Positions 10,037 to 20,167 are shown, counted from the stretch's first letter. The stretch: 64,000 nucleotides of DNA from Nitzschia sp. DOCU1 (GCA_951394045.1 OX596001.1:372001-436000), one strand, 5' to 3'. A program made the numbers and translations. The notes: generated by a model not told the origin, from the letters alone.

Positions 10037-12634
10037 ATGGTGGCGACCAACGTTGTGGTAGGCTGCGTGGGACACAAAAGTATGCTGGATGCGGTAGACT
10101 TTGCCGCCACTGCCAAAAAGCATCCCCTGCACCATCTTCCCACTACTACAAATCATACGCCACGACGAAGGAGTGATCGTCTGCATGACAAGGAAGCATT
10201 GTTATTCAATAGTCGAAGCAAGAACGGTATCATTCACAGTCACAACAAGCGAATGATGCATCAACCAGATGACGATGATGATTGGGGAGTGACTCCGTCG
10301 CGACGATCGGGTGCTAGTACACCATTGGTTTCCAATAAATCCTCTCACCTGACCAACAAGTCACCGATCAATAATCGATCATCGCTCCTGCATCATCATC
10401 ATCCAAACAATACTCCTAAAAGTTCTGAAAACAACAAGCTTCTTTTCAGCACCCCACCCAGCAGCACGGAGCGAATACGAAGTTTCGAAACACGGGGGAG
10501 AAATTTGTCCACTACTCGAAGCATTACTCCCAAGGGAGCCTCCGAACCAGGTTCGTGGACTTTGCGTTCAAAGAAAAGCCGGAGTAAATATCAAGAAGAG
10601 GAAGAACCCATGGCAGATGTGACGAGCCGTCATCACAATCACGTCGTCGAAAAACAACCAAACAGGGGACCCGCTCTTTTTCAGTCCGCTCGACGAGCCA
10701 AAGCATCGGTGGCAACACAACAAGAACGGAAACCAAAACCAAACAAGAAGAAAAAGAAAGAATTCACCCTCTTTGAGCATAGTCGCAAAGAGTTCGACGA
10801 AAAAGACAAGCGACGCATGGAGACCATTGTTCAAACAGTCCGTAGTTTGGAGGTTTCCCAGGCATCGTCATCTGGCATGATGAAGATGGGCAAGGCCAAA
10901 GTCAAACGCGATGATGACAATGAAGAAGACACGGAAGATACTTGGGATACGGATCATTACATTGCAACCGAGAAACTCAATGCCGCGCTAGACCCCGTCG
11001 AGCAATTCCGAGACGTTTACAAAGAAGACTACGAAAAGCACAACAACAGCCGTGGGTCCGCAAGCTCCAAACCCGCTAGAAGTGTGACAGATTGGGGAAT
11101 CGAGGCAATAGTGTCGGATCTCTCGTTGAGTTCCAACAGTGCTCTCGACACTACTACTTCTTCTATACCTGTTACCAATGGCATTCCGCACAATCTTCCA
11201 CAGCCCATGAATGCAACAACACAAAAAATTCAAAAGGCTCTTGCCAACGCCAAGAATCAAATTTATCCGGATGACAGTACATCAGCACATACTTCCAATG
11301 CTGCCGCCAGTGCGAGTACTTCAGGGGAAGAAGACGATAAATACATCATGGAACAAGATGAGAATGATGCTTTCGATAAAGCCGCCCGCAAACGACTGGC
11401 TGCAGGCAAACGAGCGAAGGCTTCTGGCAAATCAGCCATGCGCCAAGATGCTCTTGATCACAATTCTAAAATTCATAACGGAACACCAAAACACTCAAAT
11501 ATGACACAAAAAGCCAAGTTCCAGGCTTTTGGCGCAGCCCTCCCTCACAATTTACCCAAGGTTCATCGGGCACGATCCTCAAGCCCAGATGCCATGAAGG
11601 CGTTGGCTCCACCCAAACGATCTTCAAAACGCCAATCAAAAACTCCGGAGAAGAGCACACGGCCAACTGTGTCGTCCGTACTGAGCGATGAGACACCCCT
11701 TTATTTGAAGTCAAGCCTACCACTCGGGAAATCTCGATCGGCCACTCCGACAAAAGATCGACGACATCTCAGTACGACGCAATCCAAAGACTCTTCAGTT
11801 ACGGTGCCGCGCTCTTTGACTCCCACCCAACTGGAATCGTCCCGTCGCCGGCCAACACCTGGTCAGCTACTTGGTGAGTGTGCGCACTACATTGACGATG
11901 CCGAGGAGAAACTAAAGGCAATCAAGTATCAAAGGGAAATGGCCCAGTATGCCCACGCGGAAGAGGAGTTTTACAAGCGACCAAAAGCTAAATCAAAAAG
12001 GGGGTTAATGAAAAGCTTTTCTGGGAGCGGGGACATACTATTTTCGGGTCAAAGACGGGGAATCAAGAAAAGCTTCTCTGGCAGCGGAGAAAACCTATTT
12101 TCTCTTCAGAGGCGAGGAATCGTGAAGAAACCCAATAGTAACAATATCAAGACAAGTGGACTTGGTCAGGCGGGTGGCTACTCGGCTGGATCCCGAAGCA
12201 GTGGTGGTAATGATCAAAATTACACTGGAAGCCCACGCGAGCCTCCGTCGAAACGTTGGTTTGGCAGAGGACGTTTAGAAGTTCCTGCACGGGCACCGAA
12301 ATCTGACCAAATTACTTCGTCGGCTGGCCGCAGCGCCAAGAATAAAAGTGTTGGTAGTCCAGTAGCCTCGGTCCTGAGATCGGATGGTGAGAGCCGTGGG
12401 GGGAACAACACGGACCAAAGAAAAATGTCCGACCGTATGAGGAGGCACATGCTGACTTTTGACAGCCTCATGCAAGCGATCGAGAACGACAAGAAGAATA
12501 AGCTCGGGGCAGAGTTTGCAGTGGTGGAGCTGGGGGACGAAGACAATGCGGTCCAAACGCATGCTATTTTGATGAATCGAGAAGATGTTGAGGATCAATT
12601 GGGTCTCCTGGGACCGAAGCAACGATTTCGATAG
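10037..12634 (+). CDS. basic low-complexity protein, unknown
   Basis: Single-exon gene of 865 codons. The ATG at 10037 sits in a good eukaryotic context (ACCATGG). No named domain was recognised. The protein is rich in Ser, Lys, Arg, Asn and His, has poly-Lys patches (KPKPNKKKKKEFTLF near 235) and no signal peptide or membrane helix. The region 12008-12119 encodes two near-identical tandem units (SFSGSGDILFSGQRRGI and SFSGSGENLFSLQRRGI). A more ordered helical segment follows 'GECAHYIDDAEEKLKAIKYQ' near residue 615, and the C-terminus (RMRRHMLTFDSLMQAIEND onward) also looks structured. A nuclear or cytoskeletal role would fit the composition, but no function can be assigned. Confidence 0.75.
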   Translation: MVATNVVVGCVGHKSMLDAVDFAATAKKHPLHHLPTTTNHTPRRRSDRLHDKEALLFNSRSKNGIIHSHNKRMMHQPDDDDDWGVTPSRRSGASTPLVSNKSSHLTNKSPINNRSSLLHHHHPNNTPKSSENNKLLFSTPPSSTERIRSFETRGRNLSTTRSITPKGASEPGSWTLRSKKSRSKYQEEEEPMADVTSRHHNHVVEKQPNRGPALFQSARRAKASVATQQERKPKPNKKKKKEFTLFEHSRKEFDEKDKRRMETIVQTVRSLEVSQASSSGMMKMGKAKVKRDDDNEEDTEDTWDTDHYIATEKLNAALDPVEQFRDVYKEDYEKHNNSRGSASSKPARSVTDWGIEAIVSDLSLSSNSALDTTTSSIPVTNGIPHNLPQPMNATTQKIQKALANAKNQIYPDDSTSAHTSNAAASASTSGEEDDKYIMEQDENDAFDKAARKRLAAGKRAKASGKSAMRQDALDHNSKIHNGTPKHSNMTQKAKFQAFGAALPHNLPKVHRARSSSPDAMKALAPPKRSSKRQSKTPEKSTRPTVSSVLSDETPLYLKSSLPLGKSRSATPTKDRRHLSTTQSKDSSVTVPRSLTPTQLESSRRRPTPGQLLGECAHYIDDAEEKLKAIKYQREMAQYAHAEEEFYKRPKAKSKRGLMKSFSGSGDILFSGQRRGIKKSFSGSGENLFSLQRRGIVKKPNSNNIKTSGLGQAGGYSAGSRSSGGNDQNYTGSPREPPSKRWFGRGRLEVPARAPKSDQITSSAGRSAKNKSVGSPVASVLRSDGESRGGNNTDQRKMSDRMRRHMLTFDSLMQAIENDKKNKLGAEFAVVELGDEDNAVQTHAILMNREDVEDQLGLLGPKQRFR
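12008..12119 (+). repeat. in-frame tandem duplication of 57 bp
   Basis: Two adjacent in-frame units each encode KSFSGSG-x-(I/L)LFS-x-QRRGI. They lie within the coding region of the gene at 10037. Because nucleotide and protein are both conserved, the duplication looks recent or is under selection. Confidence 0.8.
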
Positions 12635-12774
12635 AACATTAAACCAATAGCGTGTCTCGTGGAATCTGATTCATCGTACACACGATCAAGCTAGCCTAGT
12701 AGGATATTAAATGCTCCTGTCTTTGATCTTGCGATAATGCCCTCCCCGTGAATGATGGGAGGAGGTGATTTTTA

Positions 12775-15759
12775 TCACCTAGATGCGGCAGCAGCACCAT
12801 GGACACGGGAGCGTCCTTGGAATAAAGTTTTCAACGAGCCCCCGCCTCCCAATTTGGTCGATGCTTGATAAATCTTGGCATGAGCGGCAGCCACATCGTC
12901 TGCAATCTCCAAACCCTGTTGAACCTTTTCCGCTGCCGCCAATCGAATTGCTTCCGCCGAAACCAGTGTGGAACCCCCCAGATTGCTAATAGTGGCGCCG
13001 TGGATTCGAGCATGAGTTGACGCCACGTCACGTGCGATTTCATTAGCATGTTGGGCTGCCATGGACGTTTGATGCACTGTCAGACCGAGGAAGAGCCGGA
13101 CTTTTCGATTGAGTTGAATCATTGGTGCAACGACAAGAGATGCAACAGCTTTGGCTTCCCTTCCGACACGAGCTGGAAGGGCAGCCACGGAGGTCCAGAC
13201 ACCACGAAGGATCCTCTGAATGAACTGGAAAATATGAATGAATCGATCTTTCCATTGATTTTTTGGATCCTCATGATGGTTATGGTCGTCGAAGTTATCA
13301 TTGTCACTAGAGTCCTCTGCGGTTGGTTGATCTCGATCCGTCGCGTGAACTGTAGCGGTGTTAACTGCTGGTGCGGTCCCTTTGATCAGCGACGTTTCCG
13401 GCACCAAAGTCGACTGTATAAGCGAGGGCAGCAGATCTTGCCTTGACAACTGCATCGGCACCCCGATTGGCACATCCTGTACATGAGAATCTTCCTCTGC
13501 AAAATAGTTGCCAGTACGTGACGTTGTTTTCATGCTCGAGCGATCCTTTGGAGTTGGGTTTGGTGTGGCGGATGACTCTTTCCTGCTTTCAGATTTCGCT
13601 TTCGGCACGGTCTTTGCCTTGGACTTGTCCTCGGCAACATAATTGCTCGTAGCAGACATGATGTTTTTGTTCGAGCGATCCTTTGGAGTCGGGGTTGGTA
13701 CGATAAGCGACTCTTTTGGTGTGGATTTTGCTTTTGTGGGTCGGGCCGCCTCCTCCTCGATTTGCAATTTCTGGAACGTGTCAACGGCATCACCGGTTGG
13801 CGTGATATCAGGATGTGGAGAAACAGACGCATTGAAAATGGCAAAAGCAGCAAACAGAAGCACGACCATGGCTAGAGGCAGCGCCCAGCCTTTGGATTTG
13901 AGTTTCTCCCTGTCGTCGTCCGGTACCATATTCAAGGAGGGAACCTTTGTCTGCAGTAATAATGAATCAGAAATCCGCGTACTGGCTTTCATCTCGCTTT
14001 CGCCATGCTCACTAGTATCGTGAAGGCTACGAAAGGAGCTTCCCGAAAAGGCAGCAGATGTAACTGTCGACGTGCTGCTTCGGCGAAGTGATGGCATGAG
14101 GCTAGACAGACGCCCGTTGTTTACATACGTCCTCATGTCCCAGTCCAACAAGGTCTTGCTTAAAACAGGAGTTGCCTCCCACTCTGCTGCATTACTCGTA
14201 TCCTCGTCCACGGCTGAGTTTGTTTGGGAGGTTCCCGAGGAAGGCATTGTTGCCTCCAACCCAGTCGTATCATCCAAAACGCCGTTGTTCGATACGGATA
14301 CTACGCTATGCTCGTCGACCTTGTCAAGGGCGTCGTCGTCAATATAGTTTGTCGCCGCTGGCACGGGGTGTGTCGTCGTTGTAGTCTTGGTGCTTTTACG
14401 ACAAAGCCAGGGTACGACTTTGGTAGGACGTGTCTTTGCTGGAGGAGGCATTGTCGTCTCCCAGTCCATGAGTGCCTTGCTCAAAGTATTGATGCTATTG
14501 GGTGATGATGACATGGTGGCGGCTGCGGCTGCTGCTTCCTCACCATCTGCGGAGCAAAAGGTAGTATCCAACGATGGACTTGCGTGCGAACCCGTCTCCT
14601 GTGGACTTTGAGAATGACTCGAAGGAGATCGAGTAATAGCAAATGGAGCATTCCATTCTACATGTTGTTCTTCACAAGGTGGAGGATCTTCCTTGACTTC
14701 TTTTATTTCTTCTTTTGATTCTTTTTGCTGCCCCTGCTGCTGCATACCATCATCCTCAATAACGGTTCCAGTAACCAAGGATGGTCCACAACTAAAGCCC
14801 GACGACGCCGAAGCATCAAAGTCTTCTTCTTCGTCTTCCTGGTCATCATTAACCCCGAGACTTGGATTCAAAGAAGAAAAGAAGTTGACATTCAACTCTT
14901 CTTCATCGTCGTCGTCATCATCATCATCTTCTTCAAATTCAATCTCTTCATCCGGCATGCTCAAATCCAATCCATTCAATACAAAGCTGCGATAAATACT
15001 GGATTGACGTCGCCGTCGACTGGGACGTTTCAATAGATTACCCGCACTATTGTTGAGCTTGGGGTTCAAACGCGCGGCAAATGCTTGCAGAGAAGGAAAA
15101 TCTTCGTCTTCTTCTTGTACATCTTCAGCATCGTCTTCTTGCATCATCATTGTCGAGGAACGCCGACTGCTATCAAAGTCCCACTGATAGCTCCCTTCGA
15201 ATTCAATCTCTTCACTGCCACCATCATCATCGTCCTCTTCTAGTGCCAAGTCGAGGCCATTCAAAACAAAACTCCGGTACATGGCACTGGATCGTCGGCG
15301 TGCCAATTTGCCATTCGGGGACAATAGCGATGGCCTGGTTGCGGCCGCTGAAGATGATAGGACCATGCTACTGCGACGAGGACTGGCCGGTGGAGACGGC
15401 GAAGGAGATACTGAGGAAGTCATGAGGACATCATTCGTCGTTGGATCCATGATATCAATCATGGTGGGGCATTCTGAGTGTCCCGATGGATGATTCACTT
15501 TTGTGTCTGTCATACCGGTACTCATCGTCGACGAAAGGGGGACGCCGCCATGCCGGATTCCGAAATTTTGCCTGGTAAAATAGTGGGCAATTTTGGGTGT
15601 TGAAGATGGCGGGAGAGCATCGCTGGCGCGCGGAAGGAGAAAAGATACCAAATTCGGTCGGCGGGAAGACGAACGTGAACCTCTACGCGCGTTTTGTTCG
15701 CGGCGAAAGCTATCATTTTCAGCTAACAAGGCAGCCGGAAGCAACTGGCTACGCAACAT
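12775..15759 (-). CDS. membrane protein with YRSFVLNGLDL repeats, long paralogue
   Basis: Single long exon; the ATG at 15759 gives 994 residues. The frame opens at a GTG seven codons earlier, and the ATG at 15525 is another possible start. No known domain was recognised. Two copies of a motif of the form SSxxYRSFVLNGLDL, followed by (E/D)EEIEFE, lie near residues 156-172 and 252-268, each in an acidic setting. The same pair of motifs occurs in the next gene (16096-16896). A transmembrane helix lies at about residues 624-645 (WALPLAMVVLLFAAFAIFNA). Beyond it are two Ser/Lys repeats ending in TPKDRS, and a helical C-terminus with repeated (A/T)HAxIxxA segments. The topology suggests an acidic disordered head, one membrane span and a helical tail. 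Function unknown. Confidence 0.75.
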   Translation of the reverse strand: MLRSQLLPAALLAENDSFRREQNARRGSRSSSRRPNLVSFLLPRASDALPPSSTPKIAHYFTRQNFGIRHGGVPLSSTMSTGMTDTKVNHPSGHSECPTMIDIMDPTTNDVLMTSSVSPSPSPPASPRRSSMVLSSSAAATRPSLLSPNGKLARRRSSAMYRSFVLNGLDLALEEDDDDGGSEEIEFEGSYQWDFDSSRRSSTMMMQEDDAEDVQEEDEDFPSLQAFAARLNPKLNNSAGNLLKRPSRRRRQSSIYRSFVLNGLDLSMPDEEIEFEEDDDDDDDDEEELNVNFFSSLNPSLGVNDDQEDEEEDFDASASSGFSCGPSLVTGTVIEDDGMQQQGQQKESKEEIKEVKEDPPPCEEQHVEWNAPFAITRSPSSHSQSPQETGSHASPSLDTTFCSADGEEAAAAAATMSSSPNSINTLSKALMDWETTMPPPAKTRPTKVVPWLCRKSTKTTTTTHPVPAATNYIDDDALDKVDEHSVVSVSNNGVLDDTTGLEATMPSSGTSQTNSAVDEDTSNAAEWEATPVLSKTLLDWDMRTYVNNGRLSSLMPSLRRSSTSTVTSAAFSGSSFRSLHDTSEHGESEMKASTRISDSLLLQTKVPSLNMVPDDDREKLKSKGWALPLAMVVLLFAAFAIFNASVSPHPDITPTGDAVDTFQKLQIEEEAARPTKAKSTPKESLIVPTPTPKDRSNKNIMSATSNYVAEDKSKAKTVPKAKSESRKESSATPNPTPKDRSSMKTTSRTGNYFAEEDSHVQDVPIGVPMQLSRQDLLPSLIQSTLVPETSLIKGTAPAVNTATVHATDRDQPTAEDSSDNDNFDDHNHHEDPKNQWKDRFIHIFQFIQRILRGVWTSVAALPARVGREAKAVASLVVAPMIQLNRKVRLFLGLTVHQTSMAAQHANEIARDVASTHARIHGATISNLGGSTLVSAEAIRLAAAEKVQQGLEIADDVAAAHAKIYQASTKLGGGGSLKTLFQGRSRVHGAAAASR

Positions 15760-16095
15760 CGATCGACCATCTTGAGACACAAAATAACAGATTGTCTGGC
15801 TGTGTCTATAGTCTTTCTAGTAGTAGTAGTCGAAAGCGATGGGCTCGCTGTCGTCGTCGGGGTTCTTCTTCCAGGTTCTCTATTCCGTCGACCCCTTTTT
15901 GCCAAGAAACGGATTGGTAGAGCTACTGGAAAATTCCTTTCAATGTGGAAGAAGAATCTCAGCATCCAGTCTCGGCAAGTGGATCAAAGAGGTAGTGGTT
16001 GTAGGAGGACTCGACTCGACTCGATCATCATGATATCAAGCAACGAGACGGCAGCATTGCTGCCAGTGGTTGCAATCATCTGGGAAATCTTTTTC
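15760..16095. other. spacer between tandem paralogues
   Basis: Contains CTA/TAG triplet tracts (for example near 15817-15830). It should hold the promoter of the long paralogue and the 3' end of the short one. No separate gene was seen. Confidence 0.4.
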
Positions 16096-16896
16096 TTATC
16101 GTGCCACGAGCAAAATGGCAAGTACAATATCCAAGATCAAGAAAAAGCATCCACCCGCCAAGAGAAGTTTTACGAGTTTTTGGAATTTCGGGTCTTGTTG
16201 CTGTTGCTCTGACTGATTGTCATCGAGATGATAGGTATCCCGCTTCGATGTCTTGTTGGACGCCGCACTCGTCAGTTCCGAATCCAAGACGCTTGCATTC
16301 TGAATGGGCGTCGTCTTCGTCGCTGATTCTGCTTCATCACGAGTCGAAAGAGTAGTTCTCGTTTTATCCAAAGCTGCTGGACGCTCGTTGGATTCCGCGT
16401 TTTTATCGACTATTGCGGTTTTCTTCTTTGTCTTTTGTAAACCATCACGGTTCAAGGGAACCTGCGAAGTAGCAGCAAGCGCTGCATTTTTCTCTGAAGT
16501 TCTTCGATTGATGGAGCTTCTGCCGCTGGATGAGAATCGCACGACATCATCATCGTCTTGTTCAAATACAATTTCTTCTTCGGGCACACTCAAATCCAAT
16601 CCATTCAGCACAACGCTGCTAGAAATACTCGACTGGCGGTTTTGTTGCCGTCTGCTGGAACGTTTCTTCAACATACTTTTACTCGACCTTGTAGATAGTC
16701 CACTTTCGTTAAAGAATTCAATCGTATCGCAGTCAAAATCATCTTCTTCGAGTGCTAAATCCAGTCCATCCAAGACAAACGTCCGGTAAATGGCACTGCC
16801 GGAGCGTGTTCGACGAGCATTCGGCGACCCCATGAGGGATTTGGGGCGCGTAGCGGCCAGTGGCGATGATGATGATGACAAAGGAGATGAAGTCAT
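16096..16896 (-). CDS. YRSFVLNGLDL-repeat protein, short tail-anchored paralogue
   Basis: Single-exon gene of 266 residues, starting at ATG 16896. It is a shorter relative of the adjacent long gene. The N-termini align (MTSSP... with MTSSVSP..., both followed by ATRPxSLxxxN), and both contain two motif copies, here YRTFVLDGLDLALEEDD near residue 36 and SSVVLNGLDLSVPEEEIVFE near residue 90. The C-terminus is a single hydrophobic helix (about 240-262, LLLAGGCFFLILDIVLAILL) ending three residues later, so this is a probable tail-anchored protein. The long paralogue instead has its helix internally with some 350 residues after it. Role unknown; same-strand adjacency points to tandem duplication followed by growth or loss. 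Confidence 0.8.
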   Translation of the reverse strand: MTSSPLSSSSSPLAATRPKSLMGSPNARRTRSGSAIYRTFVLDGLDLALEEDDFDCDTIEFFNESGLSTRSSKSMLKKRSSRRQQNRQSSISSSVVLNGLDLSVPEEEIVFEQDDDDVVRFSSSGRSSINRRTSEKNAALAATSQVPLNRDGLQKTKKKTAIVDKNAESNERPAALDKTRTTLSTRDEAESATKTTPIQNASVLDSELTSAASNKTSKRDTYHLDDNQSEQQQQDPKFQKLVKLLLAGGCFFLILDIVLAILLVAR

Positions 16897-17255
16897 AACA
16901 TCGTCATCAGCATTATTCTTGTTCGGATTTCATTTCAGCAGATCCTCATGGTGAAAATTGTGGCAAGTGCTGTCGGCAGGTTGTTTTCGGCATCCCCAAA
17001 TGGCATGAAAGAAAAGTCACAAAGCAAGTTCGTTATTTATGCCCCAAAGGATTCGATGGAGGGCGCGCGCAGATAGCGAATGACTCCCGGGCGACGGGAA
17101 GACGAATGCCTATGGACGACTCGTATGACTAATGGTTTTTGAACGCCGTCTATCACTTCAAACGGAAACTACTTGAGGATTCTTCCATCTACTACTAGAA
17201 CATACTAGTAGGCTGCTGTTCAGTACTACCATAAGAAGAATCGTCATACCAAGAA
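16897..17255. other. spacer
   Basis: No gene seen. It holds CTA/TAG-rich sequence near 17190-17215 and presumably the promoter of the gene starting at 16896. The protein frame of that gene extends nine further codons upstream without an ATG, resembling the paralogue (DDDV before MTSS). Confidence 0.4.
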
Positions 17256-18872
17256 CTAAGAAACGTTTATGAAAACGTCCGGGCATGCCAGCAACAGATT
17301 GTAGATCGTGTCCAACTGGTGCCGATCCACGTGGGACGAAGTATCGTCGTCCGCTGCGTCGTCGTCATTGGCGTTCCTGGTTGTAGCCATGGTGGCCGCT
17401 ACTATTTGAAACGGATAAAGTCCCGTCGATGGAGCGGAGTCCCGCAAGGTGTCGGGACAGTGGGAGAATAATTCTTGTAGCCAACCTCCGGAAACAGCAG
17501 GGAGGCCGTTCTCTGCCAATACTAATCCAGCAGTGGACTCTTCACAAAGCGAATCGCCCAAAGACTCGCCAACAGTGACTCTATCATCATCATACAGGTT
17601 CCATGTCAGGCCGGCTTGGATGGCCATTGGCACTACAGTTCTTCCGAGCAGGATCTTGAAAGAATCTCCTGCAGCACCAGCAGCCGACAGTTGTAGGAGC
17701 TGGCGAGCGAAATGAAGAGCCTGAAAGTCGATTGTAGATCGTTGACTAGGAAGCGTGGCTTGATTCATTGCCGTTCTCGTACTTTGGATGGTAAGACTCA
17801 ACAATGACAAAAGTTCCGTACCGTCCATCATTACCTCATCATCGGCCCCACAAGCACCACCATGAGACCGAAAGATGATATCCGTCAACGCTGCGGGCAG
17901 AGCGGGCGCTACCAACGCGGCGGCATGAAGAAGCGAAGGGCAGGCAACGGTTGTACCAAAGGTATGAATCCATGCCGCTTCCATCAAGTCGCGACAAGAC
18001 TCCCACAAGAGTGGAAAACAACCCCGTCGTTCTTCTTCCCAAGAAGAAGTAGTTTCAGCAGCAACAGCACTAGGACGATCTGTTTCTTGCTGAGTACTAC
18101 TGCTGCCATGAGAGTCTTTACATTCAATGGGTGCCAAGCTGACAGACTTGAGGTCACGATAACTGCTGCTCAAAGGTGGGATTTTGGCAAACAAATGATA
18201 GCACTGAAGCAATGCCGAAAATGGACTTTTGCCAGTACGATCGCAAACCAATATCGTGGTGGGAAGGGATGCGTGGTCTCCGCACTCGAGCAACGTTTTG
18301 ATCATGGGCCTGCTATTGCGAGAGCTACAAGCCACCAAAAGTGGGGTCAATCCTTGGTTGTTCCTTGCGGTACACAACGATGAGAGACATCCGACGTGTC
18401 GAGCCACTTTTAGCAGTAAGCGAAGGAATCGATTACTGGTGGAGGGCGGATTGAGATAACAAACAAGGTGCAGGCTGTGGTTGCCCCATGAATCTGTTGC
18501 CAAGAGTTGGTGCTTGATCGTTTCTGTCATGGCCGACTTTGACAAGTGATGGAATTCTTGATTCGATTTTGCATCATCATCGGTATTCCCATGCAAAAGT
18601 AGTGCCAAGATCTTCTGCAGACATTTTGCCGCCGGTTTCCACTCCATCGCTCGACATAATCGATGCAAATGGTGCTCTTCCTCTTCCAAGACTTGCAGAA
18701 ATCTTCGACGCGAAGACGTTTTTGTAGTACGCTTTTCAACACAACCGCAGCTGCCATTAGGAGTGATGGGCCCATGCTCGTGTCGATGTTCTTTCGATTG
18801 GGTGCCAACAGAGGGAAGAGATGATCCAACCTCTCGACGCTGCATCGTCGTCTTTCTTGCTCCTTTCAACAT
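17256..18872 (-). CDS. ankyrin-repeat-like protein
   Basis: Single-exon gene of 538 residues from ATG 18872; the frame continues upstream only to a TTG. The N-terminal third is basic. From about residue 125 come degenerate ankyrin units of the kind common in diatoms: DSWGNHSLHLVCY, then NNQGLTPLLVACSSRN...MIKTLLECG, then DRTGKSPFSALLQCY. The remaining half, with FQALHFARQLLQLSAAGA and FPFQIVAA-like segments (SAPSTGLYPFQIVAATMA), probably forms further helical repeats. Such proteins usually mediate protein-protein contacts. The role is otherwise unknown, and only the ankyrin resemblance is supported by sequence. Confidence 0.7.
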   Translation of the reverse strand: MLKGARKTTMQRREVGSSLPSVGTQSKEHRHEHGPITPNGSCGCVEKRTTKTSSRRRFLQVLEEEEHHLHRLCRAMEWKPAAKCLQKILALLLHGNTDDDAKSNQEFHHLSKSAMTETIKHQLLATDSWGNHSLHLVCYLNPPSTSNRFLRLLLKVARHVGCLSSLCTARNNQGLTPLLVACSSRNSRPMIKTLLECGDHASLPTTILVCDRTGKSPFSALLQCYHLFAKIPPLSSSYRDLKSVSLAPIECKDSHGSSSTQQETDRPSAVAAETTSSWEEERRGCFPLLWESCRDLMEAAWIHTFGTTVACPSLLHAAALVAPALPAALTDIIFRSHGGACGADDEVMMDGTELLSLLSLTIQSTRTAMNQATLPSQRSTIDFQALHFARQLLQLSAAGAAGDSFKILLGRTVVPMAIQAGLTWNLYDDDRVTVGESLGDSLCEESTAGLVLAENGLPAVSGGWLQELFSHCPDTLRDSAPSTGLYPFQIVAATMATTRNANDDDAADDDTSSHVDRHQLDTIYNLLLACPDVFINVS

Positions 18873-19318
18873 ATGCTCGCTGATGCTGATGCTTTCTATG
18901 ATTGTGGTGTATCGAACGATTGTGGTATCAAAGAATAGAGAGCACGTTGATGGGTTTTCAATGATGGGTGGATGGCCCACATTTTGGTTGAAAATATGCG
19001 GTGTTCTCTTGTGTCGACAGCTGTTGGACGATTGGATCTTCTTGCGTTGATTGGATGTTGGGCAGCAGGCGCTCAAATTGAGGTGAAAGATCGCGAAGAA
19101 GCCACCTAAAGAATAGAAGTGGTATTCTTCTCGGCATATATCTTAGTTTTTCGGTGGCATATTTAGCGAGTCGTCCAGATGGCGAAAAGTGTTTCGACAT
19201 GCAGAACGCAAGCACTTCTATTCTATCGTTTGTGTCTACAATTTTACCTCTCAATCCAAAAAAAGAGTGCAAAACTTGGTAGTACCGTTGTACGATACTA
19301 CTTGTGGGACAAAATGGA
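18873..19318. other. spacer
   Basis: The open frames here (one of 142 codons on -) show no family resemblance. Probable promoter region of the ankyrin gene. Confidence 0.35.
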
Positions 19319-19590
19319 TCATCCCGCCGTAGTAAGTGCGCTTTGAACCGTACCAATGGTCGCAGTGCTGGAAGTCCTACCGCCAAGGCCCATGGAAGGC
19401 ACAGCAGCAGCCTCTGAGCTCAACGATGAAGCTACTTTCAGAAACTGTAGTTCTTTGCGCTTGTGGCTGCCCAAGGTCAAAACATTGCGGGCTTTGCTGC
19501 CCGCCTTTTCGAGACGTTCATGAACTCGATACATGGTCTTGAGTCGCGCGGCCTCAAGTTGCGAGCAATCTTTGCCTGCTGCTTGGTCCC
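19319..19590 (-). pseudogene. possible coding fragment of unknown origin
   Basis: The minus strand reads openly from about 19590 to a stop at 19319, giving a helical, codon-like stretch (LEAARLKTMYRVHERLEKAG, then SKARNVLTLGSHKRKELQFL). It has an internal ATG at 19534 but no credible full gene around it. It abuts the HSF-derived fragment, which lies on the other strand. It may be a remnant of a second gene captured in the same rearrangement; this is weak inference. Confidence 0.25.
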
Positions 19591-19599
19591 CACATCATG

Positions 19600-19870
19600 T
19601 CCTGGCCACGCAAAGACGACGAGGAGTATCGACGCCGAACGCGCCGTTCCTAGTAACTTCATTCAACGACACGCTTACTTTGGTTTGGAACCACTGCCGC
19701 TCAGCAACGACGAGGAGTTAGGGGGGTGTTACATCCGACACATGCAGCAGCTAGTCGATCCGCTGGAAGAGCTCCTCAGCTTTGAAGAGGAAGATATCAG
19801 TGTTCTTGACACCTACTTGCTGGTGGGGGAATTATCCGCTCGAGACTGCCTTCCTCAATGCATCCGCCAA
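19600..19870 (+). pseudogene. isolated HSF C-terminal fragment
   Basis: This stretch encodes a diverged copy of the C-terminal region of the HSF gene at 38579-39691. The shared features are DAERA(I/V)P...NFIQR(Q/H)AY, LEPLP(F/L)SNDEE, QLVDPLE(D/E)LL and FEE(E)D. The similarity is plain at the nucleotide level too (for example CGACGCCGAACGCGCC in both). No HSF DNA-binding domain lies nearby, the containing frame has no ATG before the similarity apart from one in unrelated sequence, and the ending differs from the intact gene. It looks like a truncated, relocated duplicate in the opposite orientation. Confidence 0.75.
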
Positions 19871-20059
19871 ACCCGACGACTAGTGGAGGAGGAGGGACTG
19901 CTGCTACTCTAGCTTTCCGACAAAGTCGTAGTACAAACAACTTGGAACTACTAGCAGCGAAACCTGCTTTACGACGACGACCAGAAGGAGCCCGGGCCAA
20001 ATGTCGTATCATGAGACAGCACCATGATACGTGAACATGATGGTGGTTGTTGTTGTAAC

Positions 20060-20092
20060 CCCCCCCCCCCCCCCCCCCCCCCTCCCCACAAA
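20060..20092. repeat. poly(C) tract
   Basis: An almost unbroken run of about 26 or more C residues interrupted near its end by a T. Length in the assembly may be unreliable. Confidence 0.9.
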
Positions 20093-20167
20093 CAAAGTAC
20101 CGGCGGTAGGTCGGCCAAGCAATAGGGTGGGCCCTCCCACAAACGCTCTTTCGACACTGTTGTTGTA

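Noticed and set aside
18958..19386. 142-codon minus frame upstream of the ankyrin gene
   Set aside because: Overlaps the competing minus frame and has no domain; probably chance.
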